This document shows, piece by piece, positions 7,135-13,810 of a stretch of DNA of 33,640 nucleotides. Origin of the DNA: Planctomycetota bacterium (lineage in GTDB: Bacteria > Planctomycetota > J058). The first letter of the stretch is position 1. Every line of letters starts with the position of its first letter. Location: assembly GCA_019636275.1 (NCBI GenBank), contig JAHBXY010000103.1, positions 1-33,640 of the forward strand, written 5' to 3'. The notes beneath the pieces were generated by a model that searched no databases, was not told the DNA's origin, and saw only the letters and a program-made list of their open reading frames with translations. Both the position numbers and the translations under genes were made by a program.

Positions 7135-7926
7135 ATGAGCCGCCCGCACGCCCTGACCCTGGCCCTGGCCCTGATCGCCGCGCCGCTCGCGCACGCGAGC
7201 ACCCCCGAGGAGGTCCTCGGGCAGGCGTGGGCGGACGCCGCCCCCGCCGAGCGCATGGTGCTGCTGGCGATCGCGCAGAGCGACAAGACGCTCGAGTCGC
7301 GGGTCGTGACGCCGGCCGTCGAGGAGACGGTGCGGCTGGCCCTGGCGCCGGGCGAGACGCCGGAGGCGCGGCTGCAGCTCCTCGGCCGCCTGCGGACCGA
7401 GGCGCAGGAGCTGCTCAAGGCGCGCAACGAGGAGCGCAAGAAGGCCGGCGGCAAGCCGGCGAGCTTCGTCGAGCCGGCGCACGACACGCAGATGGCCGTG
7501 GCGCTCGACTACGTGGCGGCGGCCGCCGGCGCGGCCCCGTCGCTCGAGGCCCTGCGCTGCCTGCGGCTCGTGCGTGAGGCGACGAGCTGGGTCTCGCACA
7601 GCTCGCTGGTGCTCGCCCTGGTGAGCGAGGGGATCAACCGCGACGAGGGCTACCGCGCGGCGGACCTCGACGGCAAGCTGGCGGTGATCCGCGACCTGGC
7701 CGTCGACCGGCAGATGCTCAGCGACCAGGAGCGCAAGTACCTCGAGCAGGCGCTCGTGAGCGAGCACCTCGCGGCCCGGCTCGCCGCCGGCGACAGCCCG
7801 GCCGACCTGTCGGCGAAGGTGAAGCGCTGGCGCGACAAGGGCCTCGTGTGCTTCTTCACCCAGTCGTTCGCCGACGGCATGCTCAAGCGCCTGGGCGAGC
7901 ACCGGGCGGCGCGCGGGGGGAAGTAG
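7135..7926 (+). CDS. Exported uncharacterised alpha-helical protein
   Basis: 263 residues from ATG at 7135, with GAGAGGAG ten bases upstream. The first 21 residues are a Sec signal peptide: MSRPHALTLALALIAAPLAHA, with an AHA cleavage site before STPEEVLG. The mature part is almost all helical and charged, with Lys/Glu-rich stretches (LLKARNEERKKAGGKPAS) and two Cys residues (CLRL around 143, LVCFF near 240). No transmembrane segment follows the signal. I do not recognise a family or active site. It lies 68 bases after the beta-helix lipoprotein gene on the same strand but has its own hexamer and ribosome-binding site. It converges on the next minus-strand gene with only three bases between stops. 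Confidence 0.75.
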   Translation: MSRPHALTLALALIAAPLAHASTPEEVLGQAWADAAPAERMVLLAIAQSDKTLESRVVTPAVEETVRLALAPGETPEARLQLLGRLRTEAQELLKARNEERKKAGGKPASFVEPAHDTQMAVALDYVAAAAGAAPSLEALRCLRLVREATSWVSHSSLVLALVSEGINRDEGYRAADLDGKLAVIRDLAVDRQMLSDQERKYLEQALVSEHLAARLAAGDSPADLSAKVKRWRDKGLVCFFTQSFADGMLKRLGEHRAARGGK

Positions 7927-7929
7927 CCC

Positions 7930-8604
7930 TCACGTCCGCCTCAAGCGCACGGCCAGCGCCAGGAGCAGGCAGGCGCCGGCCGCCGTGAGCGCCAGCGCCG
8001 CGCGCGGCGGGACGACGAGCCACTCCGGCGCCTGGCCCTCGAGCCAGGTCGCGCGGCCGCCGGCGATACGGACGATCAGGGCGGCCGCCGGCAGGGCGGC
8101 GATCACGAGCGCCCGGCGCACCTCGACGGCGATCGAGGCGCGCGGGGCCTCGAGCGCGCGCTGGGCGGCGCCGGCGAGGACGGCCAGGAGCGCGAGGACG
8201 AGCCCCAGCGGGGGCGCGACGCGGTGGAGCACGACCAGCGGGTCGAAGAGCTTGTCGTCCTCGGTCGCGAGCAGGTCGAAGCCCCGCGCCCGGTCGAACA
8301 CGAGCACGTCGTCGTGAAGGCCGCCGTCGTCCGCGCCGTCCGGCCCGCGCGACCAGATCCGCTCGGGCAGCCCCAGGTCGCCCGGGCGGCTCACGTAGGG
8401 GCGCCCCCACGGGTCGTCCACCTCGACGACGTCGCCGTCGACCATGTCGTCGAGGTCGCCCGCGTGGAGGCTGGCCCGCACCGCGCGCGACGGGTCGAGC
8501 GCGCGGACGGCCAGGCGCACGGCCACCCCGCCCAGGGCCAGGCCGGCGGCGGCGGCGAGGATCGCCGGCCAGGAGGGGCGGAGCGGCGCGGCCGTCGTGG
8601 TCAC
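7930..8604 (-). CDS. Four-helix membrane protein with a GspG/pseudopilin-like extracytoplasmic loop
   Basis: 224 residues from GTG at 8604. Hydrophobic helices are at about 13-36, 127-148, 165-182 and 203-220. Between the first two is a roughly 90-residue polar loop containing DPWGRPY (64-70), then SRGPDG (85-90), then a DD-rich tail (ADDGG and HDDV, 91-100). This order, DPWGxPY followed by SxGPDG and acidic residues, is the calcium-binding C-terminal loop of type II secretion major pseudopilins (GspG). Here the pseudopilin N-terminal helix and prepilin site are absent, so it is not a GspG protein. The loop may be a borrowed or convergent calcium-binding module. The gene is last in a minus-strand set, 22 bases after the HEAT-repeat gene. 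A TAGCAT hexamer ends exactly six bases before the GTG, and there is no ribosome-binding site. Confidence 0.75.
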   Translation of the reverse strand: MTTTAAPLRPSWPAILAAAAGLALGGVAVRLAVRALDPSRAVRASLHAGDLDDMVDGDVVEVDDPWGRPYVSRPGDLGLPERIWSRGPDGADDGGLHDDVLVFDRARGFDLLATEDDKLFDPLVVLHRVAPPLGLVLALLAVLAGAAQRALEAPRASIAVEVRRALVIAALPAAALIVRIAGGRATWLEGQAPEWLVVPPRAALALTAAGACLLLALAVRLRRT

Positions 8605-8610
8605 GACGGG

Positions 8611-8616
8611 ATGCTA
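8611..8616 (-). promoter_or_regulatory. -10-like hexamer TAGCAT at leaderless spacing
   Basis: On the minus strand TAGCAT is followed by CCCGTC and then the GTG at 8604. No Shine-Dalgarno sequence lies between them. Confidence 0.4.
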
Positions 8617-8637
8617 ACCATCGAGACTAACCATCGA
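8614..8637 (-). repeat. Tandem 11-base repeat straddling a stop codon and a putative promoter
   Basis: TCGATGGTTAG occurs twice on the minus strand with period 13 (8627-8637 and 8614-8624). The first copy ends in the TAG stop of the HEAT-repeat gene. The second supplies the TAG of the TAGCAT hexamer that precedes the next gene. Confidence 0.8.
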
Positions 8638-10537
8638 GCAGACCGGCCGCCGCCTCGCGCACGGCCGGGTCGGGGTCCGAGCGGGCGGCGCGCTCGAGGA
8701 GCGCCCGGAGGGCGTGCGGCGGGACGCCGGCCTCGTCGGGCGCCTGCGCGGCGTCGTCGAGCCAGCCGACGACGACCTCGAGCGCGTGCAGGCGCACCTC
8801 GGGGGCGGGGTCCTGCACCAGGGCGCCGGCCACGGCGCCGAGGGCGGTCGTCGGGGCGCGCGCGCCGAGGGCGGAGAGCGCCTCGCGCCGCACGAGGTGG
8901 CTCGCGTCGTCGAGCGCCGCGTGGAGGGCCTCGTCGACGGCCGGGCCCTCGAGGCGGCGCAGGGCGCCCACGGCGGTCGCGCGCAGGTCCTGGTCGTCGA
9001 CGCGCGCCCAGGCCAGGAGCGCCTCGGTCGAGCGCTCGCGGCCGGCGTTGCCGAGCGCCTCCAGGACGACGCGGTCGTCGACCACGCGGGCGTCGCGGCC
9101 GAGGGCCTGCTCGAGGCCGGCGGCGAGGCGGTCGGCCAGGCCGGGGTCGTCGGCGCGGGCGGCGAGGACGCCGAGGCCCTGCGTGGCCCACTCGGCGCGC
9201 AGGGGGTCGTCGCTGCGCGCGACCGCCTCGAGCGTGGCCACGACCTCGGGCAAGGGGCTCGCGGGCTCGGCCAGGGCCAGGAACAGGTTGGGGGTCAGGT
9301 CGCCGCCGACGAGCGGGTCGCGGGCGAGCGCGACCAGGGCCCGCTGCGCGGCCGGCGTGGCCGCCTCGCCCAGGGCGTCGATCAGCGTGGCGCGTGCGCC
9401 GCGCGGCAGGGCGGCGCCGCGGACGAGGTCGACCGCGCGGTCGACGGCGCCGGGGTCGCGGCGCAGGCGGGCGGCCAGCTCCAGGAACAGGCGCGGCGCC
9501 TCGGGGGAGACGTCGAGGTCGCCCGCGTCGGGCAGCGCCAGCGCCAGGAGCGCGACGAGCGGCTCGAGGTCGCGCGGCTCGCCCGCGGGCGCCGCGGTCA
9601 CCGCGCCGGCCGCCGCGTCCTCGGCCTCGGGCAGGAGGCCGAGCGTCCAGGAGAGGCCCGCCTCGACCGACGCCAGGGTGCGCGGGGCGTCGTGCGTCCG
9701 GGCGGCGAGGCGCTCGAGCCGCGTCGTCGTGCGGAGCGTCACCCCGGCGCGCAGGTCGGCGCCCGCGAGCGAGACGACCTCGTCGCTCACGACTCGCGCG
9801 GGCAGGCCGTCGGGGGCGACCGTCAGGCGCGCCCCGCCGGCGACCGTCGCGCGCAGGTCGGCGTGGCCGTGGACGCCCGTGAAGCGGCGGGCGCGGCGCA
9901 CGTCGGCGCCCTCGACGCGGGCGTAGGCGTCGACGCAGGGGCCGGTCGGGTCGAAGCCGGGCGCCTCCCAGCGCGCCGCAGGAGCGCCCGGCAGGACGAG
10001 GCCGCTCGCGGCGACGAGCGCGCGGACGAGGTTGCGCGCCCGCAGCGAGGCGTCGCGCGGGAGCGCCAGCGAGCGCAGCCGCCCGCGCCGGTCGAGGCGC
10101 AGGAGGACCTCGACGCCGAGGTCGCGGGCGAGGTCGTCCGGCGCGACGTCGTCCTGGCCGACGAGCGCGAGGTCCGTGACCTCCCAGCGCTGGCCGAGGA
10201 GCACCTCGTGCGCGCCGGCGGCGTGGCAGGTGACGATCAGGCGGCCGGCGAGCGTGGTCGCGAGCGCCTCGACCTCGCCGAGGGCCAGGCGCGCCTCGAA
10301 GGCGAACGACGCCTCGCGCACGTCGCCCGGGCGCAGGTCGAGCGCCGTGGGCTGGGGCGCCGCGCCGCGCGCCAGCCCGACCTCCGCCCCGGCCGCAGCC
10401 GCGGTCGCCGGCGCGCGGGCGGCGGCGACGGGTCGCGCGTGCGCGGGCTCGAGCTCGCCCGGGAGGAGCGGCCCCGTCAGGCCGCCGGCGGCGGCGAGCG
10501 CGAGCAGCGCGGCCGCGATCGCATGGGGAGCGCGCAC
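8627..10537 (-). CDS. Exported protein: beta-rich N-terminal half plus C-terminal HEAT repeats
   Basis: 636 residues from GTG at 10537, two bases after the upstream stop. The frame is open further upstream but overlaps the previous gene, and this GTG gives a signal peptide (VRAPHAIAAALLALAAAGG). Residues about 70-330 read as long amphipathic strands: ASFAFEARLALGEVEALATT, LAGRLIVTCHA, LRATVAGGARLTVAPDGLPA, GVTLRTTTRLERLA. From about 350 to the end there are helical pairs of HEAT type, for example DDASHLVRREALSALGARAP and QDPAPEVRLHALEVVVGWL. A large beta-sheet module followed by a superhelix recalls the N-terminal module of large lipid-transfer proteins (vitellogenin, apoB), but that is only an architectural likeness. 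It is co-directional with an exported beta-rich gene upstream and a membrane protein downstream. A periplasmic role is inferred. Confidence 0.75.
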   Translation of the reverse strand: MRAPHAIAAALLALAAAGGLTGPLLPGELEPAHARPVAAARAPATAAAAGAEVGLARGAAPQPTALDLRPGDVREASFAFEARLALGEVEALATTLAGRLIVTCHAAGAHEVLLGQRWEVTDLALVGQDDVAPDDLARDLGVEVLLRLDRRGRLRSLALPRDASLRARNLVRALVAASGLVLPGAPAARWEAPGFDPTGPCVDAYARVEGADVRRARRFTGVHGHADLRATVAGGARLTVAPDGLPARVVSDEVVSLAGADLRAGVTLRTTTRLERLAARTHDAPRTLASVEAGLSWTLGLLPEAEDAAAGAVTAAPAGEPRDLEPLVALLALALPDAGDLDVSPEAPRLFLELAARLRRDPGAVDRAVDLVRGAALPRGARATLIDALGEAATPAAQRALVALARDPLVGGDLTPNLFLALAEPASPLPEVVATLEAVARSDDPLRAEWATQGLGVLAARADDPGLADRLAAGLEQALGRDARVVDDRVVLEALGNAGRERSTEALLAWARVDDQDLRATAVGALRRLEGPAVDEALHAALDDASHLVRREALSALGARAPTTALGAVAGALVQDPAPEVRLHALEVVVGWLDDAAQAPDEAGVPPHALRALLERAARSDPDPAVREAAAGLLDG

Positions 10538-10539
10538 GC

Positions 10540-11313
10540 TCAGCCCCGCACCGTGAGCTGCGCCACCGGCTGGCGCCGCTCGGCGAAGACGAAGCTCAGG
10601 AACGGCGCGTCGACCTTCCACGTCCTCGCGAGCGGGCCGACGCCCACGCGCGCGAACAGGCGCACGTCGACGCGCGACGAGAGGACGAGCGCGACGTCGA
10701 CCGCGAGGCCCGTGCGCCGCAGGGTGGCCGTGGCCGGCAGCCCGGCCTTGACCAGCGACAGGGCGCCCTCGACGCCCGCCCGCGCGCCCGGCACGCCGAC
10801 GCCCAGGTCCACCGTGCCGCCGACGGACGCCGAGCCCTCGAGCCCCACGCTCAGGGCGTCGCTGCGGCGGGTGACGCTCCCGCGCGTGCCGACGGTCAGG
10901 CCGACCGAGCCGCGCACGCTCAGCGGGAACGGGCCCACGGGGACCGGCACGGTGAAGGTGCGGATCGAGATCGAGCGCGTGACCGCCAGGCCCACGGTCA
11001 CGCGGCCGCGGCCGATCAGCTCGAGCTGGAAGCGGCGCGTCTCCTGCCCGCCGCCGACCCGGCCCGACACGCGGCGGGCGAGGGTCATGACGCGGTGGCT
11101 GCTCCCGGCGATCCGCGCGCTCACGGTCGTGCTCGCGGCGATCGCGCCCGACGCGCCGGCGTGGGTCAGCGTGGCCGTGCGGCGCACGGACGCGCCGAAG
11201 CGGTCGTTGCCGAAGCTCCGGCTGCTCGAGCGCGAGGTCGTCGCGGCCTCGGCCACGGTCGGCGAGGCGAGGGCGAGGGCGAGCGCCCCCACGAGGGACA
11301 CGGCGGTGCGCAT
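10540..11313 (-). CDS. Exported beta-rich protein of unknown function
   Basis: 257 residues from ATG at 11313, with a good ribosome-binding site (GGGAG, seven bases upstream). Residues 1-23 are a signal peptide, MRTAVSLVGALALALASP ending in AEA. The mature sequence is rich in Ser, Thr, Gly, Val and Arg, with almost no Cys or Trp, and consists of alternating strands such as RRFQLELIGRGRVTVGLAV, SVRGSVGLTVGTRGSV and LAVDVALVLSSRVDVRLFAR. This looks like a beta-barrel or beta-sandwich, either secreted or in the outer membrane. There is no clear C-terminal aromatic barrel signature: the last residues are QLTVRG. I do not recognise a family. The stop is two bases from the start of the HEAT-repeat protein gene, so the two are almost certainly translated from one message and may act together. 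Confidence 0.7.
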   Translation of the reverse strand: MRTAVSLVGALALALASPTVAEAATTSRSSSRSFGNDRFGASVRRTATLTHAGASGAIAASTTVSARIAGSSHRVMTLARRVSGRVGGGQETRRFQLELIGRGRVTVGLAVTRSISIRTFTVPVPVGPFPLSVRGSVGLTVGTRGSVTRRSDALSVGLEGSASVGGTVDLGVGVPGARAGVEGALSLVKAGLPATATLRRTGLAVDVALVLSSRVDVRLFARVGVGPLARTWKVDAPFLSFVFAERRQPVAQLTVRG

Positions 11314-11347
11314 GACGGCTCCCTTCCTTCTCTTCCGGCAGCCGGCC

Positions 11348-11411
11348 AGCGCACCTGCCGTTCCGGGGTCGAGCGAGCGCCGGAAGCGGCGTCTGCTCGG
11401 CAGGTTGCGCT
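11348..11411 (-). promoter_or_regulatory. Imperfect long hairpin in the leader of the exported beta-rich gene
   Basis: AGCGCACCTGCCG (11348-11360) pairs with CGGCAGGTTGCGCT (11398-11411) with a single bulged base. Inside it, TTCCGG (11361-11366) pairs with CCGGAA (11380-11385). On the minus strand it would end 35 bases before the ATG at 11313. I compared it with c-di-GMP and other riboswitches and found no match, so it may be a terminator, an operator or an RNA fold. Confidence 0.45.
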
Positions 11412-11594
11412 CCCCGCGCCGCCGTGGGGCCTGCCCGCTGAAAAGGGTCCGAAAGGGCGAAGCGTCCCGCTCGGGCGCACGGGCGCGTTCGTGTCGCGCG
11501 CTCGCCGAGACTCTGGTGAGGCCAGGTGTTCGCGTTCGGGCGCCGGCCGAGGGACACTGGACGCGACCGCCTCCCCTCGCCCAGGACGGTTGCC

Positions 11595-13190
11595 ATGGAC
11601 ACCGCCTCAGGACCCGCCGCGCTCGCGCTCCCGCCGCGCCTGGCCCGCGCGACCCGCGCCCTGCTCCTCCTGCCGCTCGCCGTCGCGCTGGTGGGCCTGG
11701 CGGCGGGCGGGCCCGCGCGCTCGCCCGTGGCCGGCCAGGACGGCGAGGCGGCCCGCGCCGCCGCGCGCGTCGAGGCGGGCGCCGCGCACCGCTGGCTGGA
11801 GACCCTGCAGGCGCGCTACCCGGGGCGCTCGCGGGCGACGGCGGCCCACCGCGAGGCGCCGGCGTTCATCGCGTCGTCGCTGGCGGCGGCCGGCGCCGTC
11901 GACGTGCGGATCGAGCGGCCGCAGGTGCCCTTGCGCGAGGGCGCCCAGAACGTGCTGGGGCGCGTCCCCGGCCGGTCGTCCGAGCAGCGCGTCGTGCTGG
12001 CCGCCCACCACGACGTCGTGCACGGGGCGCCCGGCGCGATCGACGACGGCGGGGCGATCGCGGCGATCCTCGAGGCCGTGCGCGCGCTGACGGCGGGGCC
12101 GCCGCCGGCGCTCGACGTCGAGGTGGCGATCTTCGACCACGAGGAGCTGGGCCTCGTCGGCTCGCGCGCGCACCTGCGCGACCTCGGCCCCGACGCCCTG
12201 CCACGCATCCGCGCCGCGCTGGCGGTCGAGCTCGTCGGCTGGCGCCGCGACCGGCTGGTCGTGCAGACGATCCCCTGGGGCTTCGCCACGCGCGCCGAGG
12301 GGGTCGTGCCCGCCTGGGCGCCGACCGCCGTGCGCGCCGCCGCCCGCGACGCCGGCGTGCGGGTCGGCCTGGGCGACCCGCGCGTCTCGCCCTGGTACCA
12401 GGCCACCGTGCGCGTCCTCGGCGTGCGCACCGGCAGCGACGCCGACGCCTACCTCGCCGCCGGCGTGCCGGCCTGCCTGCTCACCGGGTCGTCGCTGACG
12501 AACTTCTACGAGGCCTACCACCAGCCGACCGACGACATGGCCATGGTCGACCCGGCGCGCCTCGACGACGCGGCGCGCGTGATCGCCGCCGCCGCGCACG
12601 AGCTCGCCGCCCTCCCGCCCGAGGTCGCCGCCCACCGGCGCCTGGGCGACGCCTACCTGACGCTCGGCCTGCGCACCCTCACGCACGGCTGGCTGGCCCT
12701 CGTGGGCCTGGCCCTCGCCGCGCCGGTGCTCGCGGCGGCCCTCGGCCTGGCGCGGCCGGCGCGGCTGGCCGGCGCGCTCGCCGGGGCGCTGGCCTGGTCG
12801 CTGGCGCTGGCCGGCCTCCTCGGGAGCCTCTTCGCCCTGTCGATCCTGGGCCCCCTGGCCCTCGGGGCGGCGGCGGGCGCCGCCTGGCCCGGGCGCCGGC
12901 GGCTCTGCCTCTACGCCGGGCTGCTCGTGGCGCTCGTCGAGCCCGCGCTCCTGGGCGCCGGCGCGGCCTCGTTCGGCTTCCGCTGGCAGGGCAGCCCGGC
13001 CGAGACCTCGACCACGCTCGTCGGCGCCCTGGCCGCCGTGGCGCTCGCCGCCGTCCTCGTGCGAAGGCCGACCGGACCGCCGACGCCGTCGCCGGCCGGG
13101 CCGCCGCCGGGCCACCGGCCGGGCGGCTGCCCGCGCCGCCGGCCGGGGCCGACGGCGAGGCCACATTGCCTCCCGCCCGCCGAGGGCTAA
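11595..13190 (+). CDS. M28-family metallopeptidase with C-terminal membrane helices
   Basis: 531 residues from ATG at 11595. Residues 21-38 form a signal anchor (LLLLPLAVALVGLAAGG). The peptidase domain (about 60-350) has the full set of M28 zinc ligands: H138 and D140 in AHHDVVH, bridging D150 in IDDGG, catalytic E183 and ligand E184 in DHEELGLVGS, D282 in GSDADAY, and H309 in YEAYHQPTDD. It should therefore be a di-zinc aminopeptidase-like enzyme acting outside the cytoplasm. From about 385 on there are around five hydrophobic segments (LALVGLALAAPVLAAALGLA and following), so the catalytic domain is tethered to the membrane. The last ~40 residues are Pro/Arg-rich and disordered. M28 enzymes cleave N-terminal residues or similar amide bonds; the substrate is unknown. 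No strong ribosome-binding site precedes the start. The zinc-ribbon gene begins nine bases after the stop. Confidence 0.88.
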   Translation: MDTASGPAALALPPRLARATRALLLLPLAVALVGLAAGGPARSPVAGQDGEAARAAARVEAGAAHRWLETLQARYPGRSRATAAHREAPAFIASSLAAAGAVDVRIERPQVPLREGAQNVLGRVPGRSSEQRVVLAAHHDVVHGAPGAIDDGGAIAAILEAVRALTAGPPPALDVEVAIFDHEELGLVGSRAHLRDLGPDALPRIRAALAVELVGWRRDRLVVQTIPWGFATRAEGVVPAWAPTAVRAAARDAGVRVGLGDPRVSPWYQATVRVLGVRTGSDADAYLAAGVPACLLTGSSLTNFYEAYHQPTDDMAMVDPARLDDAARVIAAAAHELAALPPEVAAHRRLGDAYLTLGLRTLTHGWLALVGLALAAPVLAAALGLARPARLAGALAGALAWSLALAGLLGSLFALSILGPLALGAAAGAAWPGRRRLCLYAGLLVALVEPALLGAGAASFGFRWQGSPAETSTTLVGALAAVALAAVLVRRPTGPPTPSPAGPPPGHRPGGCPRRRPGPTARPHCLPPAEG

Positions 13191-13199
13191 CACGGGGCG

Positions 13200-13754
13200 G
13201 TGGCCCTGACCTTCTTCTGCGGGTGCGGCGCGTCGATCACCGTCCCCGACGTGCTCGCCGGCCACGAGGGGCGCTGCCCGGGCTGCGACGCGACCCTGCG
13301 CGCGCCGGGCGTCGTGCGGGCGCCCGCCCCCGCCGCCCCCGGGCCGGAGGCGCCGCCGGCCGGCGGCGTGCGGGTGGTCACGGCCGCCCCGCGCGGCGTG
13401 CTGGCGCCGGCCACGAAGTCGCGCCTGATCATCGAGTTCCCCTGCCCCGGCTGCGCCGAGGTGCTCCGCGTCGCCACGGCGCACGCCGGCAAGCCCGGAC
13501 GCTGCACGCTCTGCGCCGCCACCTTCGACGTCCCCGCGCCCCCGGCGCCGCCCCCGCCGGCGACGCCAACCCAGCCTGCCGCGCCGCCGCCCCCGACGCC
13601 CCCGACGCCCCCGACCGCCGCGCGCCCGGCCCGCGACGCCTTCAAGGTCGTCCGCGTCGCCTGCGCCTGCGGGCGGCAGGTGGCCGCCCCGCTGGCTCGC
13701 CTGGAGCAGGGGCTGGCCCGCTGCCCGACCTGCGACCGGCCCCTCCCGGCCTGA
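13200..13754 (+). CDS. Small protein with three zinc-ribbon-like modules and Pro-rich linkers
   Basis: 184 residues from GTG at 13200, immediately opening with cysteines. Three modules of the form C-x-C or C-x2-C paired with a later C-x2-C are visible: FCGCGASI/RCPGCDATL (residues 6-33), PCPGCAEVL/RCTLCAATF (about 82-110) and ACACGRQV/RCPTCDRPL (about 156-182). They are joined by long Pro/Ala/Thr linkers (PPPPTPPTPPT and similar). Each module is compatible with a zinc ribbon. Planctomycetes carry many such proteins, and the TPR kinase in this window has a similar ribbon (C126, C129, C146, C149). There is no signal peptide or membrane segment, so it is probably cytoplasmic. It starts nine bases after the peptidase stop in the same frame. 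The only motif ahead of it is TAACAC six bases upstream, formed from that TAA stop. Function unknown. Confidence 0.75.
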   Translation: MALTFFCGCGASITVPDVLAGHEGRCPGCDATLRAPGVVRAPAPAAPGPEAPPAGGVRVVTAAPRGVLAPATKSRLIIEFPCPGCAEVLRVATAHAGKPGRCTLCAATFDVPAPPAPPPPATPTQPAAPPPPTPPTPPTAARPARDAFKVVRVACACGRQVAAPLARLEQGLARCPTCDRPLPA

Positions 13755-13784
13755 CCCCCCTGGTTCGCCCCCCCGTCGTTCGAC

Positions 13785-13790
13785 TAGCCT
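13785..13790 (+). promoter_or_regulatory. -10-like hexamer TAGCCT
   Basis: TAGCCT lies 21 bases before the ATG at 13811. The short leader it implies carries a strong AGGAGGG ribosome-binding site. No -35 is recognised. Confidence 0.35.
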
Positions 13791-13810
13791 CCAGGCAGGA
13801 GGGTCCGCCC

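Noticed and set aside
11314..11594. c-di-GMP (GEMM) riboswitch before the exported beta-rich gene
   Set aside because: A CCGGCAGCCGG-like string and a stem are present, but the conserved GCAAAGCC-type core and the GNRA/receptor pair are not found on either strand.
13188..13202. TAACAC-N6-GTG as a fifth leaderless start
   Set aside because: The last base is C rather than T and the TAA is the stop codon of the preceding gene, so the match is mostly forced.
8714..13810. Upstream extension of the prenyltransferase-repeat frame
   Set aside because: The frame stays open for thousands of bases only because stops are rare. The part before 13811 is antisense to or out of frame with better genes, and the ATG at 13811 has a strong ribosome-binding site and signal peptide.
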